From positions 1 to 28,026 of the forward strand of contig CAYZMU010000016.1 of the NCBI GenBank assembly GCA_964479595.1: a stretch of 28,026 nucleotides of DNA. Direction: 5' to 3'. The notes beneath the pieces were generated by a model. The model worked only from the letters and a program-made list of their open reading frames with translations. It had not been told where the DNA came from and searched no databases. The position numbers were made by a program, and so were the translations under genes. Source of the DNA: Firm-04 sp964479595 (GTDB lineage Bacteria > Bacillota > Clostridia > Oscillospirales > Ruminococcaceae). Positions 1 to 7,555 of the stretch are shown piece after piece. Position 1 is the first letter of the stretch. Each line of letters begins with the position of its first letter.

Positions 1-17
1 AAATAGGAGAACGGGAA

Positions 18-1130
18 ATGTACGATTATCTGATTGTGGGAGCGGGGCTCTACGGCGCGGTGGTCGCGCGCGAACTGACAGACGCGGGAAAAAAGGTTCT
101 TGTGATTGACAAAAGGCCGCAAATCGCGGGGAATGTCTACTGCGAGAAAGTGGAGGGCATCAATGTCCACCGCTACGGCGCGCATATTTTCCACACCAAT
201 CTGAAGCCGGTCTGGGAATATGTGAACCGTTTTGCGGAGTTTAACCGTTTTACCAATTCGCCGGTCGCGAACTATCATGGGGAACTCTACTCGCTGCCGT
301 TCAATATGTACACATTTAACAAAATGTGGGGCGTCACCACGCCGCAGGAGGCGGAGGAGAAAATCGCGCAGCAGCGCGGGGAAATCAAGGGCGAGCCCCA
401 AAACCTTGAGGAGCAGGCGATCTCCCTCGTCGGGCGGGATATTTACGAAAAGCTCATCAAGGGCTATACGGAAAAGCAGTGGGGGCGCGACTGCAAAGAT
501 TTGCCGACCTTCATCATCAAGCGACTGCCCGTGCGCCTGACTTTCGACAACAATTATTTTAACGCGCTGTATCAGGGCATCCCGATTGGCGGTTACACCA
601 AGATGGTGGAGCATATGCTTGAGGGCATCGAGGTGCGGCTGAACGAGGATTATCTGAAGGACAAGGAAAGCCTTGACAAACTCGCCGAAAGGGTCGTCTA
701 CACGGGCGCGATTGACGCGTATTTTGACTACACGCTGGGGGCGCTGGAGTACCGTTCGGTGCGGTTTGAGACCGAAGTGCTGGACATCCCCAATTTTCAG
801 GGCAACGCGGCCGTCAACTACACGGACAGAGAGACTCCGTGGACGCGCATCATCGAGCACAAGTGGTTTGAGTTCGGCAAGGGCGAAAACGGCGAAGACC
901 TGCCCAAAACCGTCATCAGCCGCGAGTATTCCTCGGAGTGGAAGCCCGGCGACGAGCCCTACTATCCGGTCAATGACGAGAAGAATTCCGAGCTCTACGC
1001 CCAATACCGCAAGCTGGCGGAGGGCGAGAAGAAAGTGGTTTTCGGCGGGCGTCTCGGGGAATACAAGTACTACGATATGGACGCCGTCATTGCCGCCGCG
1101 CTTGACAAATGCAAAAGCTCTTTGATTTAG
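18..1130 (+). CDS. glf: UDP-galactopyranose mutase
   Basis: This flavoenzyme interconverts UDP-galactopyranose and UDP-galactofuranose in the cytoplasm, supplying the donor for galactofuranose-containing surface glycans. The 370-aa length is usual for bacterial Glf. The N-terminus holds the FAD Rossmann motif GAGLYGA (residues 8-14), followed by the family signatures RYGAHIFHT (about 52-60), GYTEKQWG and the NNYFNALYQGIPIGGYTKM segment. The start is the first ATG, preceded by AGGAGAACGGGAA. A TAG at bases 4-6 may be the stop of an upstream gene, so this is probably not the first gene of its operon. The 3' end overlaps the next gene, a GlfT2-like galactofuranosyltransferase, by 22 bases, which supports a shared galactofuranose pathway. 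Identity is very secure from the motifs. Confidence 0.96.
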   Translation: MYDYLIVGAGLYGAVVARELTDAGKKVLVIDKRPQIAGNVYCEKVEGINVHRYGAHIFHTNLKPVWEYVNRFAEFNRFTNSPVANYHGELYSLPFNMYTFNKMWGVTTPQEAEEKIAQQRGEIKGEPQNLEEQAISLVGRDIYEKLIKGYTEKQWGRDCKDLPTFIIKRLPVRLTFDNNYFNALYQGIPIGGYTKMVEHMLEGIEVRLNEDYLKDKESLDKLAERVVYTGAIDAYFDYTLGALEYRSVRFETEVLDIPNFQGNAAVNYTDRETPWTRIIEHKWFEFGKGENGEDLPKTVISREYSSEWKPGDEPYYPVNDEKNSELYAQYRKLAEGEKKVVFGGRLGEYKYYDMDAVIAAALDKCKSSLI

Positions 1131-2677
1131 CGATTCACCCGAAACTCCCGCGCACCGAGCGCCTCTATTTTCGCCGCCGCGAGGGGGATATCTGCTACAA
1201 CACGTTCTTCAATATGATCCCCCTGCGAAAACTCCGCGCGTATACCCGTGTCCGAAAGCTCCTCTTTGACCGCGAAGTCGGTATCCACAGCGAGAAGGGG
1301 CTGCTCAAAACCGGGACGGAAATCGCTCTGGACGAGATAGAGGACGGCACGCGGGATCTTTTTCTGACGACCGCGGGGCAGGAGCCGCGCGCGGTTTCGG
1401 TCTGCGCGGAAGGGGAGTCGCGGGCAGTCTCGCTATGTATCATTATCTGCACATATCATCGTGCGGAGAGCGCGCTTGCGAACGTGCGGGGGCTGCTTGA
1501 GAGCCTTTCTGACATCCATATCATTCTGGTGGACAACGCGTCGGAAATCCCTCTGGATGTCCTGCGCGACGCGCGTCTGACGGTGCTGCACAACGAAAAC
1601 AACGGCGGCAGCGGAGGATTTGGCAGGGGCATGCGGGAGGCGGTCGCGATGAACCGCTTTACGCACCTCGTCCTGATGGACGACGACGTGGTGATTGACC
1701 CGGTGGCGATTCAGAAAATCGCGGGCTTTTACCGTTTCCTCAAGCCGGAGTTTTCGCGCGTGGGTATCGCGGGGGCGATGCTGCACCTGCACGAGCCGAC
1801 CTTTCAGTTTGAGTCCGGCGGGTTTTTCTCCGACGAGGGCGTTCAGAAGGGGTACGGGTATCATTTTGACCTGACGGACCCCGCGAAACTGCTCGGGAAC
1901 GAGGCGGAAAAACGCGTCAATTACGGCGGGTGGTGGCTCTTCGCGATGCCCTGCGCGTACCCGGAATCGGGGGCGTATCCCGCGCCGTTCTTTCTGAAAT
2001 TTGACGATGTGGAGTACGCGCTGCGCTGTAAAATGCCCATCCTCACGCTAAACGGCGTGGGCGTCTGGCACGAGGCGTTCGGCTGCAAATACAATTCCGT
2101 TCAGGAGTATTTCAACGTCCGCAACTACCTCTTCCTCATGCGTCGTCACGCTCCGGATTTTTCTCCCCGCAAGGCGTATCTCGCCGCGCGGCGCTTCCTC
2201 ATCGAGAAGCTCTGCCGTCAGCAGTACCGCATGGCGCAGGCGGTTTTGATCGCCTACAGCGACTACTTGAAAGGCGAGGCGTATCTGCGCGAAATCGATT
2301 ATTCGCAAAAACTGCGGCAACTCTCCGCGCTCAATTACACGCTCCTTGACGACGCGGCTCTGCGCACGCGCTATGGCGTTTCACGCGGGTCGAGGGCGGT
2401 TTCTCGGCGCCCGTTCCGGCGGTATATGCAGCCGCTTTTGTACGGCCATCTCCTGCCGGATTTTCTGTGCGCGCCGCTGATTGTCACCGATAACCTCACT
2501 GACCGCAAGGAGCATTATTTCGGGGCCGTGCGGGCGCTGCATTACGACGATGTCAATCATCGCGGCTATGTGACGCGCAAGAGTCTGAGGCAGTTTCTGC
2601 GCGGGTTTTGGCAGCTCTCAAAAATCTACCATAATGATCTCTCCGAACGCGCCGGCAAAGCATCGCGAACCGATTGA
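1109..2677 (+). CDS. GlfT2-like galactofuranosyltransferase (GT2 family)
   Basis: This is a probable galactofuranosyltransferase using UDP-Galf from the preceding mutase to extend a surface glycan. The 522-aa protein has an N-terminal region (about 1-105) where GlfT2 enzymes carry a beta-sandwich, then a GT-A domain beginning SLCIIICTYHRAESAL. The metal-binding motif is LMDDDVVID. Later motifs are YGGWWLFA, the FDDVEYALR segment that matches the catalytic acidic motif of GlfT2, and WHEAF, whose His is the usual extra metal ligand. The C-terminal 200 residues are helical and rich in Arg/Tyr. The start lies inside the end of glf (22-base overlap), so translation is probably coupled. Family assignment is strong; linkage and acceptor cannot be read from sequence. 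Short genes of this type also occur in O-antigen and other Galf polysaccharide loci. Confidence 0.88.
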   Translation: MQKLFDLAIHPKLPRTERLYFRRREGDICYNTFFNMIPLRKLRAYTRVRKLLFDREVGIHSEKGLLKTGTEIALDEIEDGTRDLFLTTAGQEPRAVSVCAEGESRAVSLCIIICTYHRAESALANVRGLLESLSDIHIILVDNASEIPLDVLRDARLTVLHNENNGGSGGFGRGMREAVAMNRFTHLVLMDDDVVIDPVAIQKIAGFYRFLKPEFSRVGIAGAMLHLHEPTFQFESGGFFSDEGVQKGYGYHFDLTDPAKLLGNEAEKRVNYGGWWLFAMPCAYPESGAYPAPFFLKFDDVEYALRCKMPILTLNGVGVWHEAFGCKYNSVQEYFNVRNYLFLMRRHAPDFSPRKAYLAARRFLIEKLCRQQYRMAQAVLIAYSDYLKGEAYLREIDYSQKLRQLSALNYTLLDDAALRTRYGVSRGSRAVSRRPFRRYMQPLLYGHLLPDFLCAPLIVTDNLTDRKEHYFGAVRALHYDDVNHRGYVTRKSLRQFLRGFWQLSKIYHNDLSERAGKASRTD

Positions 2678-2688
2678 AAAACTTTCCG

Positions 2689-2716
2689 CACCCGCCCCAA
2701 GCGCGGGTGTTTTCTT
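2689..2716 (+). terminator. Rho-independent terminator after the glf operon
   Basis: A perfect 7-bp stem, CACCCGC paired with GCGGGTG, has a 7-base loop and is followed by TTTTCTT. It begins 11 bases after the glycosyltransferase stop codon. The rest of the interval to 2913 holds no convincing gene. Confidence 0.8.
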
Positions 2717-2913
2717 ATGTCCCGCGTTTCGTCAGAATGCACAAATTGACAGAACAGGGGAGGAAAACGCCTGATTCCGCCCGCCCGGGAGTTCGCGCTT
2801 TCTATTCGGTTCATATTCCGCGTCTTTTCCGGCGCGTTTTGCTTTGCGGCGGCTTCCCCGAAAAATTGCACCGCCTATGGCAGGGGAGCCATCACCGCCC
2901 TGCTCGCGCCCTC

Positions 2914-2954
2914 AAAAAATGCGCCGCCCGGGTCAAAAGCCCAAGAGCGGCGCA
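2914..2954 (-). terminator. Rho-independent terminator of the SPFH / ParB-BMP / phosphoesterase operon
   Basis: Read on the minus strand, an 8-bp perfect stem TGCGCCGC/GCGGCGCA encloses a second possible pairing (TTGGG with CCCGG) and is followed by six T. It starts ten bases past the phosphoesterase stop codon. It faces the plus-strand terminator at 2689-2716, so the two convergent units are insulated from each other. Confidence 0.88.
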
Positions 2955-2963
2955 AAATTTCGC

Positions 2964-3551
2964 TTAAAAATCAAACGTATAGGTCCGATAGGCGTTTAAT
3001 ACAGTCGTGTCTCCCCAGCGGCAGACGCGCGGCGTGTCGGCGTAGTTCAGGTGCATATGCCCGTGAATGAAGTAGCGCGGGCGGTAGGTCTCCAGCAGGT
3101 CCCCGAACACCGAAAACCCCCTGTGGCAGAGGTCGTCGCCGTCGTGAAAGCCCGCGATGGGCGCGTGCGTCATCAGAATGTCAAAGCCCCCCGAAAGCGC
3201 CATCCGCGCGCGCAGCCGTGTCACCCGCCGCCGCATCTCGCGCTCGGTGTACTGGTACTTCCCGTCGCGGTAGCGCATGCTCCCGCCAAGCCCCAGAATC
3301 CGCACCCCATTGTGCGTGTAAATCCTGTCCTCCGCGCAAAAACACCCCAGCGGCGGCTGCGCGTCATAGCGGTCATCGTGGTTGCCGTGGACATACAGCA
3401 GCGGGACATTCGCGAACGTCTCCACAAACGACAGATATTCCGGGTCCAGATCCCCGCAGGAGAGAATCAGGTCAATCCCGTCAAACATTCCCGCCCGGTA
3501 GTGGTCCCAGATGTACGCGGATTCCTCGTCCGCCATCACCATGATTCTCAT
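2964..3551 (-). CDS. calcineurin-like metallophosphoesterase (YfcE/MJ0936-like)
   Basis: This is a small cytoplasmic metal-dependent phosphoesterase of 195 aa, close to the usual size of YfcE-type phosphodiesterases; the substrate is unknown. Family motifs occur in order: GDLD (33-36), GNHDD (56-60), THAP (128-131) and HGHMH (163-167), which together provide most of the dinuclear metal site. The first motif, normally D-x-H, reads MADEES, so the usual His is replaced by Glu at residue 10; D8 is kept. The ATG overlaps the stop codon of the upstream ParB/BMP gene in an ATGA arrangement, indicating translational coupling. It is the last gene of the operon and is followed by a strong terminator. 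Confidence 0.87.
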   Translation of the reverse strand: MRIMVMADEESAYIWDHYRAGMFDGIDLILSCGDLDPEYLSFVETFANVPLLYVHGNHDDRYDAQPPLGCFCAEDRIYTHNGVRILGLGGSMRYRDGKYQYTEREMRRRVTRLRARMALSGGFDILMTHAPIAGFHDGDDLCHRGFSVFGDLLETYRPRYFIHGHMHLNYADTPRVCRWGDTTVLNAYRTYTFDF

Positions 3552-5476
3552 GTCCGCGATTCCTCTGGCTTGACCAGCCCGTGCTCCACCACAAAATCGC
3601 GGCAGTCCTCCCGCAGCGCGGAAATATCGGGTATCTCCCCGATGACGTTGTCGAGCAGCCAGTCCACACGGATAATCTGCTCGGGCGTGAGCGCCTCGTC
3701 CGCCTCCGCCATGCGCTCGCCGTTCTGGTTATAGAGCACCCCGGAAAAGGGCTGCGTTTCCCCGCGTGTGACACGCTCGCGCAGGATACGCACCAGCCGT
3801 GTCGTGCCGGCGGGCAGGCGGTCTGAGACCGCGACGTCAATCGCGCCGGAGGACATCCCCCAATAGTAATTGAGCGCCTGCGTCTCGTTTTCGTTGGCGT
3901 CGTTCTTCCACGCGCCGATCATCACCGAATGCACCATCTCCGCGTACAGACTGCCCCAGTTCCACACGGGCGCGGCGAGGCGGAAGGAAACGTCCCCGTA
4001 GAGCCCATAGAGGCCGAATTCGCTGTCGTCGCTCTGGCGCGGGGCGTTGATATCGCGGTCGGAGAGAATGTCGATGCCTCGTTCGCGCAGCGCCGCCGCC
4101 GGATCGTGGTCGGCAAGCGAGGACCAGTCCAGATAGACCATGGCGCGGGGATTGACCAGTTTCACCCCGAGCGCGAAGGCGTTGACCGAGGCAGGCGTGC
4201 CAAGAATCGGGTAGTCCGCGATATAGCCCACACGCGCGTTTTCCGTCATGGAGCCCGCGATGGCGCCCGTGATGAATTTCGCCTCGTAGATGCGCAGATA
4301 ATAGGTGCGGAGCTGCTTGTAGGCGGTGTTGAGCGAGCAGTTCATGATGACACTTTCGGGGTGCGCGACCGCCATACGCATACTGACCGCGTGGTAGATG
4401 GGCGAGGCGGTGAAAATGACCTTGCAGCCCTGCTCAATCGCCTCCTCAATCGCTGCCTCGGCCTCACTCTCAGGCGCGACGCGGCAGACAGTTTGGACCG
4501 CGTCGCCGAACTCATCCTCCACGGCGCGCCGTCCCAGCTCGTGGTTGTAGCTCCACGCCGAACTTTCCGGGTCCTTGGGCAGGATAAAGGCAATCTTGAG
4601 CGTGCTGCCCGTGAAGGGGAGCTTTTTGCTGAACGCGACCTTTTTGGAGCCTTCGGTCGGGTCGAGAATCCGCTCCACCGGGTTTTCGTCCGCCAGCACG
4701 CGAAATTCCGTAAACACGCGGTTCATGCAGCGCTTAATCTCTTCCGAGGACAGCGCCCGCAGCGGCTCAAACCCGTAAATATCCAGGAAACGCGCGAACG
4801 CGTCCCCCGCCGTGATGGGCAGCGCGCCGCCCGTTTTCGCCAGGAACCGCTCCTCGAAAATCAGGTAGAGGAAACGCACGTCCCGCCGCAAATCCTCGTC
4901 CCAAGTCTCGTCCTCTTGAAGCTCGGGCGAAACCAGCCGGGTGAGTTTCTCAAAGGCCTCCGGCGTAGTCATCTCAATTTCGTACATTCCGCTGACGCGG
5001 TAGAATTTCAGAAACGCCTCGTAGAGAACATACTCGGGCGAATCGGAGGGCTTGGGCAGAATCCGCGTCACATTCGCCTCAATGCGCACCGCCCCGCTGA
5101 ATTTCGAGACGCTGACGCGCTTGTTGCCCTCGACAATGTAGAACCGCTGCATATACTCAAAGGCTGTGACGGGATTTTGCACGCCGTTTTCGCTCACGGA
5201 ATCGAAAAGCTCCGACCACTTCCCCCCGAATTCGGTCTCATAGGCGAGCAGGGGGAGAAAATTGGACGCGAACGCCGTGGTCCGCTCTGAGGACGCCGTC
5301 CCCGCGACCAGCGAGAGCGGGATTTCCATAGTCCCCAAGGGCGCGCGCCCTTCTTCCTCGCCGCCGCGCAGCAGGTCCTCCAGCACGGGCAGATAAGGGT
5401 ATTCGCCGCGCGCGGTGTCGTGGCGGTATTGCTTCTCCGCCGCTTTCTGCGCCTTGACATAGTCCTGATACGCCAT
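3548..5476 (-). CDS. ParB-like domain fused to BMP-family substrate-binding domain
   Basis: This 642-aa protein has two parts. Residues about 52-140 resemble the N-terminal domain of ParB/sulfiredoxin-like proteins, with FYIVEGNKRVSVSKF (112-126) in the place of the ParB nucleotide-binding motif. Residues about 140-290 are a helical linker. Residues about 293-595 look like a BMP/Med-family (PF02608) binding domain, starting LKIAFILPKDPESSAWSYN and including VIFTASPIY, ITGAIAGSM and VGYIADYPILGTPASVNAF. BMP proteins normally bind nucleosides outside the membrane as lipoproteins. Here there is no signal peptide, lipobox or membrane segment, and no permease or ATPase genes lie nearby, so an intracellular sensor is more likely than a transporter part (inference). 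The ATG has AAAGGAG seven bases upstream. It sits 26 bases after the SPFH gene and overlaps the phosphoesterase gene. Domains are fairly secure; function is unknown. Confidence 0.8.
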   Translation of the reverse strand: MAYQDYVKAQKAAEKQYRHDTARGEYPYLPVLEDLLRGGEEEGRAPLGTMEIPLSLVAGTASSERTTAFASNFLPLLAYETEFGGKWSELFDSVSENGVQNPVTAFEYMQRFYIVEGNKRVSVSKFSGAVRIEANVTRILPKPSDSPEYVLYEAFLKFYRVSGMYEIEMTTPEAFEKLTRLVSPELQEDETWDEDLRRDVRFLYLIFEERFLAKTGGALPITAGDAFARFLDIYGFEPLRALSSEEIKRCMNRVFTEFRVLADENPVERILDPTEGSKKVAFSKKLPFTGSTLKIAFILPKDPESSAWSYNHELGRRAVEDEFGDAVQTVCRVAPESEAEAAIEEAIEQGCKVIFTASPIYHAVSMRMAVAHPESVIMNCSLNTAYKQLRTYYLRIYEAKFITGAIAGSMTENARVGYIADYPILGTPASVNAFALGVKLVNPRAMVYLDWSSLADHDPAAALRERGIDILSDRDINAPRQSDDSEFGLYGLYGDVSFRLAAPVWNWGSLYAEMVHSVMIGAWKNDANENETQALNYYWGMSSGAIDVAVSDRLPAGTTRLVRILRERVTRGETQPFSGVLYNQNGERMAEADEALTPEQIIRVDWLLDNVIGEIPDISALREDCRDFVVEHGLVKPEESRT

Positions 5477-5502
5477 TTCCCCGCTCCTTTCCGCTTCGCC
5501 GC

Positions 5503-6612
5503 TTACTTCCCGCCGGATTCGTCAAGCCCCAGCACGGCGCGCAGCTGCCCCGGCAAGTCCCCGCCGTTTACGTTCAGGCTGCCGATCTTTTCGCAAATCT
5601 TTTGCAGGTATTCGAGTTCCTTGAGCTTATAGAGGGTCTTGTTCTCGTCCATGAGCCGCGCCGTGTTGAGCAGCGAACGCGTGGAGGCGACTTCCTCGCG
5701 GCGCGTGATGACGTTTGCCTGCGCCTGTTTCTCCGCGAGCAGCACGGTGTTGAGAATCTCCCGCACATCCCCCGGCAGCACGATATCGCGAATCCCCGCG
5801 CTGGGGACCTCAATAAACAGCTCCGCCGCCCGCGCCCGCAAAGGCTTTGCGATCTCCTCGCCGATTTGCTCCCTGCGGCTGAGCAGCTCGTCCAGCGTCA
5901 GCCCCGCCACACAGTCTCGCACGCTGAGCGCCGCCGCCGTGCGGAAGAGCGCCTCAAAATCCCGCGCGCGCGTGACCGCCTTGAGCGGGTCCGTCACGCG
6001 GTAGGAGCAGACGAAATTGAGCCGGATTCCGACGCGGTCCTTTGTGAGAATCTCCTGTCCCACGAGGTCCAGCTCGCGCAAATCCACGCGCACGCGCTCG
6101 CAGACCAAATCCGTTCCCTCCCAGAAATAGTACGTCCCGGGCTCCAGAAGTTCCTGAAACACGCCGTCTGTCCAGCACGCGCCACGCTCATCGGGCGCCA
6201 CGGTGACGCTCCGCACCAGCCCCTGCGTGAGCAGTTTGCCGCAGATGTCGCGCGAAATCCCATCGACCCGCGCGTCCTTGATATCGTACATCTCAAAATC
6301 GTTTTGCTGCCCGACGTTCCAGAACAGATAGCGCCCCGGCGTCAGCCCCTCCACAAAGCAGCCGTCGCAAAAACGCAGCGCGCGCTGTCCGTCCGCGACC
6401 GTCACGGAAACGGTCTGCTCTTTGAATTTTTCGTCGGTTAAATACGCGCGCAGCGTCGCCTCGTCCGCGAGGCGGCAGGGCGGCTCACTCAAGGGGAGTG
6501 TTTTGAGTTCCGCGCCGCGCCGCAGAGAGACTTTCCCCGGGGCGGCCATGCGGATGAATTTGCCGTTTTCGTAGAGAAAGCCCCGCTCGGTCTCGTTTAC
6601 AATCTTTTTCAT
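5503..6612 (-). CDS. slipin-type SPFH/Band 7 protein
   Basis: This 369-aa protein belongs to the SPFH/Band 7 scaffolding superfamily. The SPFH core runs from about residue 170 to 300 (LDLVGQEILTKDRVGIRLNF, then VTDPLKAV and DCVAGLTLDELLSRREQI, ending AEKQAQANVITRREEVAST). A coiled coil-like tail follows (310-345). No transmembrane segment is seen. The N-terminal 180 residues contain an internal duplication: residues about 68-115 and 134-180 share VSVTVA/RSVTVA followed by LTPGRYLFW/LEPGTYYFW. The start is the ATG at 6612, which has AAAGGAA six bases upstream; in-frame extensions to 6648 lack this. It is the first gene of an operon with the ParB/BMP fusion and a phosphoesterase, preceded by a long leader and a sigma-70-type promoter. 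Confidence 0.86.
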   Translation of the reverse strand: MKKIVNETERGFLYENGKFIRMAAPGKVSLRRGAELKTLPLSEPPCRLADEATLRAYLTDEKFKEQTVSVTVADGQRALRFCDGCFVEGLTPGRYLFWNVGQQNDFEMYDIKDARVDGISRDICGKLLTQGLVRSVTVAPDERGACWTDGVFQELLEPGTYYFWEGTDLVCERVRVDLRELDLVGQEILTKDRVGIRLNFVCSYRVTDPLKAVTRARDFEALFRTAAALSVRDCVAGLTLDELLSRREQIGEEIAKPLRARAAELFIEVPSAGIRDIVLPGDVREILNTVLLAEKQAQANVITRREEVASTRSLLNTARLMDENKTLYKLKELEYLQKICEKIGSLNVNGGDLPGQLRAVLGLDESGGK

Positions 6613-6993
6613 GCGATTCCTTTCATGTTGTCGGCTCGTATGGGGCACGGCGCGCGCGCGGCAAACGCGTTGAGCGCGGCGTAAAAAAGCGCGGAAACCC
6701 CGAAAAGGTCTTGGCGGATTTTGCGCGGGCGCGGTATCCGGTGTTCGGCAGGGCGCGCGTGCCGCCCGTCAGTGCCGCTCCGTACGAGCAGCGCCTCCGG
6801 CATACGATTTGAAAGCTCCGGGTAAGCCCGAAATGTTGGTTCCCGAGCGAAAAATCGCGGGGGAATGATCCTGTGCCGCTGTCCGTCGTCACGTTTCCAT
6901 GCCGCCGGCACCATGTCCGCCCTGAAGGAACGCGCTTTGGCAGAACCTCGCGCGCCTTTGTGCCATACCGAAACACGGGCGGGAACATCGCGG
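6613..6993 (-). other. long untranslated leader of the SPFH operon
   Basis: This GC-rich stretch of about 380 bases lies between the promoter copy at 7000-7028 and the SPFH start codon. Open frames exist on both strands but none has a credible ribosome binding site or a recognisable product. I see no known riboswitch, T-box, SRP RNA, RNase P or tmRNA signature. It may be a regulatory leader or hide a small RNA. Its length rests on the scaffold join just upstream being correct. Confidence 0.4.
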
Positions 6994-7048
6994 CACTTCA
7001 TTTTACCATATTTTGCGCGAATTGTCAAGGAAAGGTGTTCCTCCCCGC
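6994..7048. repeat. 55-base duplicated contig end, left copy
   Basis: These 55 bases are identical to 7149-7203 and end directly at the run of N. Equal flanks of this length on both sides of a 100-N gap look like two contigs that share a k-mer-sized overlap and were not merged. The real chromosome may then carry one copy only. Confidence 0.85.
7000..7028 (-). promoter_or_regulatory. sigma-70-type promoter for the SPFH operon (left copy)
   Basis: On the minus strand, TTGACA (7023-7028) is followed by a 17-base spacer and TAAAAT (7000-7005). Five of six -10 bases match consensus and the -35 is perfect. Transcription would run leftward into the SPFH, ParB/BMP and phosphoesterase genes. The same promoter occurs at 7155-7183 because of the duplicated contig ends. 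Confidence 0.75.
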
Positions 7049-7148
7049 NNNNNNNNNNNNNNNNNNNNNNNNNNNNNNNNNNNNNNNNNNNNNNNNNNNN
7101 NNNNNNNNNNNNNNNNNNNNNNNNNNNNNNNNNNNNNNNNNNNNNNNN
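7049..7148. other. assembly gap (100 N)
   Basis: Exactly 100 unspecified bases, the conventional placeholder for a gap of unknown size. Any sequence here, or its absence, cannot be judged. Confidence 0.99.
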
Positions 7149-7203
7149 CACTTCATTTTACCATATTTTGCGCGAATTGTCAAGGAAAGGTGTTCCTCCC
7201 CGC
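7149..7203. repeat. 55-base duplicated contig end, right copy
   Basis: Identical to 6994-7048 and starting directly after the run of N. It contains the second copy of the leftward promoter. Confidence 0.85.
7155..7183 (-). promoter_or_regulatory. sigma-70-type promoter for the SPFH operon (right copy)
   Basis: This is the second copy of TTGACA-17-TAAAAT (TTGACA at 7178-7183, TAAAAT at 7155-7160, minus strand). It lies downstream of the terminator at 7294-7320 and so begins a new transcription unit. Confidence 0.72.
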
Positions 7204-7293
7204 CTCTACAGACGCGAATGCGGCACGTCAAAACGCTGAATTTTCCGGCAACATCGGCTCTCAATTTGTGCAAAACGCTGAACAGACCGCCGC

Positions 7294-7320
7294 AAAATCC
7301 GCCCCCGAAATGGGAGCGGA
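7294..7320 (-). terminator. Rho-independent terminator of the asd-dap-SPFH operon
   Basis: On the minus strand a 9-bp stem (TCCGCTCCC with GGGGGCGGA, one G-T pair) has a 5-base loop ATTTC and is followed by TTTTG. It starts six bases after the stop codon of the 71-aa membrane protein gene. Confidence 0.75.
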
Positions 7321-7326
7321 GAGGGT

Positions 7327-7542
7327 CTAATGATTATCGTCGCGGTTGATGGGGACTTTCTGCGTAGAGCGGTAAAGGTAAATGTCCTGACGCTGATCAA
7401 TATGCAGACTGCCCGGTCTGACGTAATCCGCCGCGGAGCGTTTCTCCTTCGCGGTCTTGAGGCGGCTGATTTGATAGCTCAAAACCGACACGCCGACGAC
7501 CACGCCGACGACGAGCGAGATAAGAAGGACCATCCAGTTCAT
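7327..7542 (-). CDS. small single-pass membrane protein
   Basis: The 71-aa product starts with a strongly hydrophobic segment (about residues 3-24, WMVLLISLVVGVVVGVSVL) and continues as a charged soluble tail with an Arg/Lys-rich stretch (RLKTAKEKR) just after the membrane, so the tail is probably cytoplasmic by the positive-inside rule. The ATG has AAAGGAG at good spacing. It lies 13 bases after the zinc-ribbon membrane protein gene and just before the operon terminator. I do not recognise a family. Its position suggests a role with the neighbouring SPFH and zinc-ribbon proteins. Confidence 0.75.
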   Translation of the reverse strand: MNWMVLLISLVVGVVVGVSVLSYQISRLKTAKEKRSAADYVRPGSLHIDQRQDIYLYRSTQKVPINRDDNH

Positions 7543-7555
7543 GCGCGCGCTCCTT

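Noticed and set aside
2674..2967. Plus-strand frame of 97 codons after the glycosyltransferase
   Set aside because: It runs through two terminators and has a composition unlike a real protein; no binding site or motif supports it.
3929..5290. Long plus-strand open frame (453 codons) inside the ParB/BMP gene
   Set aside because: It is antisense to a gene with clear domains, its product is Arg/His/Val-rich low-complexity sequence, and it has no recognisable motif. High G+C makes such antisense frames common.
6609..7151. Minus-strand frame running into the N gap before the SPFH gene
   Set aside because: It reads through unknown bases and a promoter, with no motif; better explained as untranslated leader.
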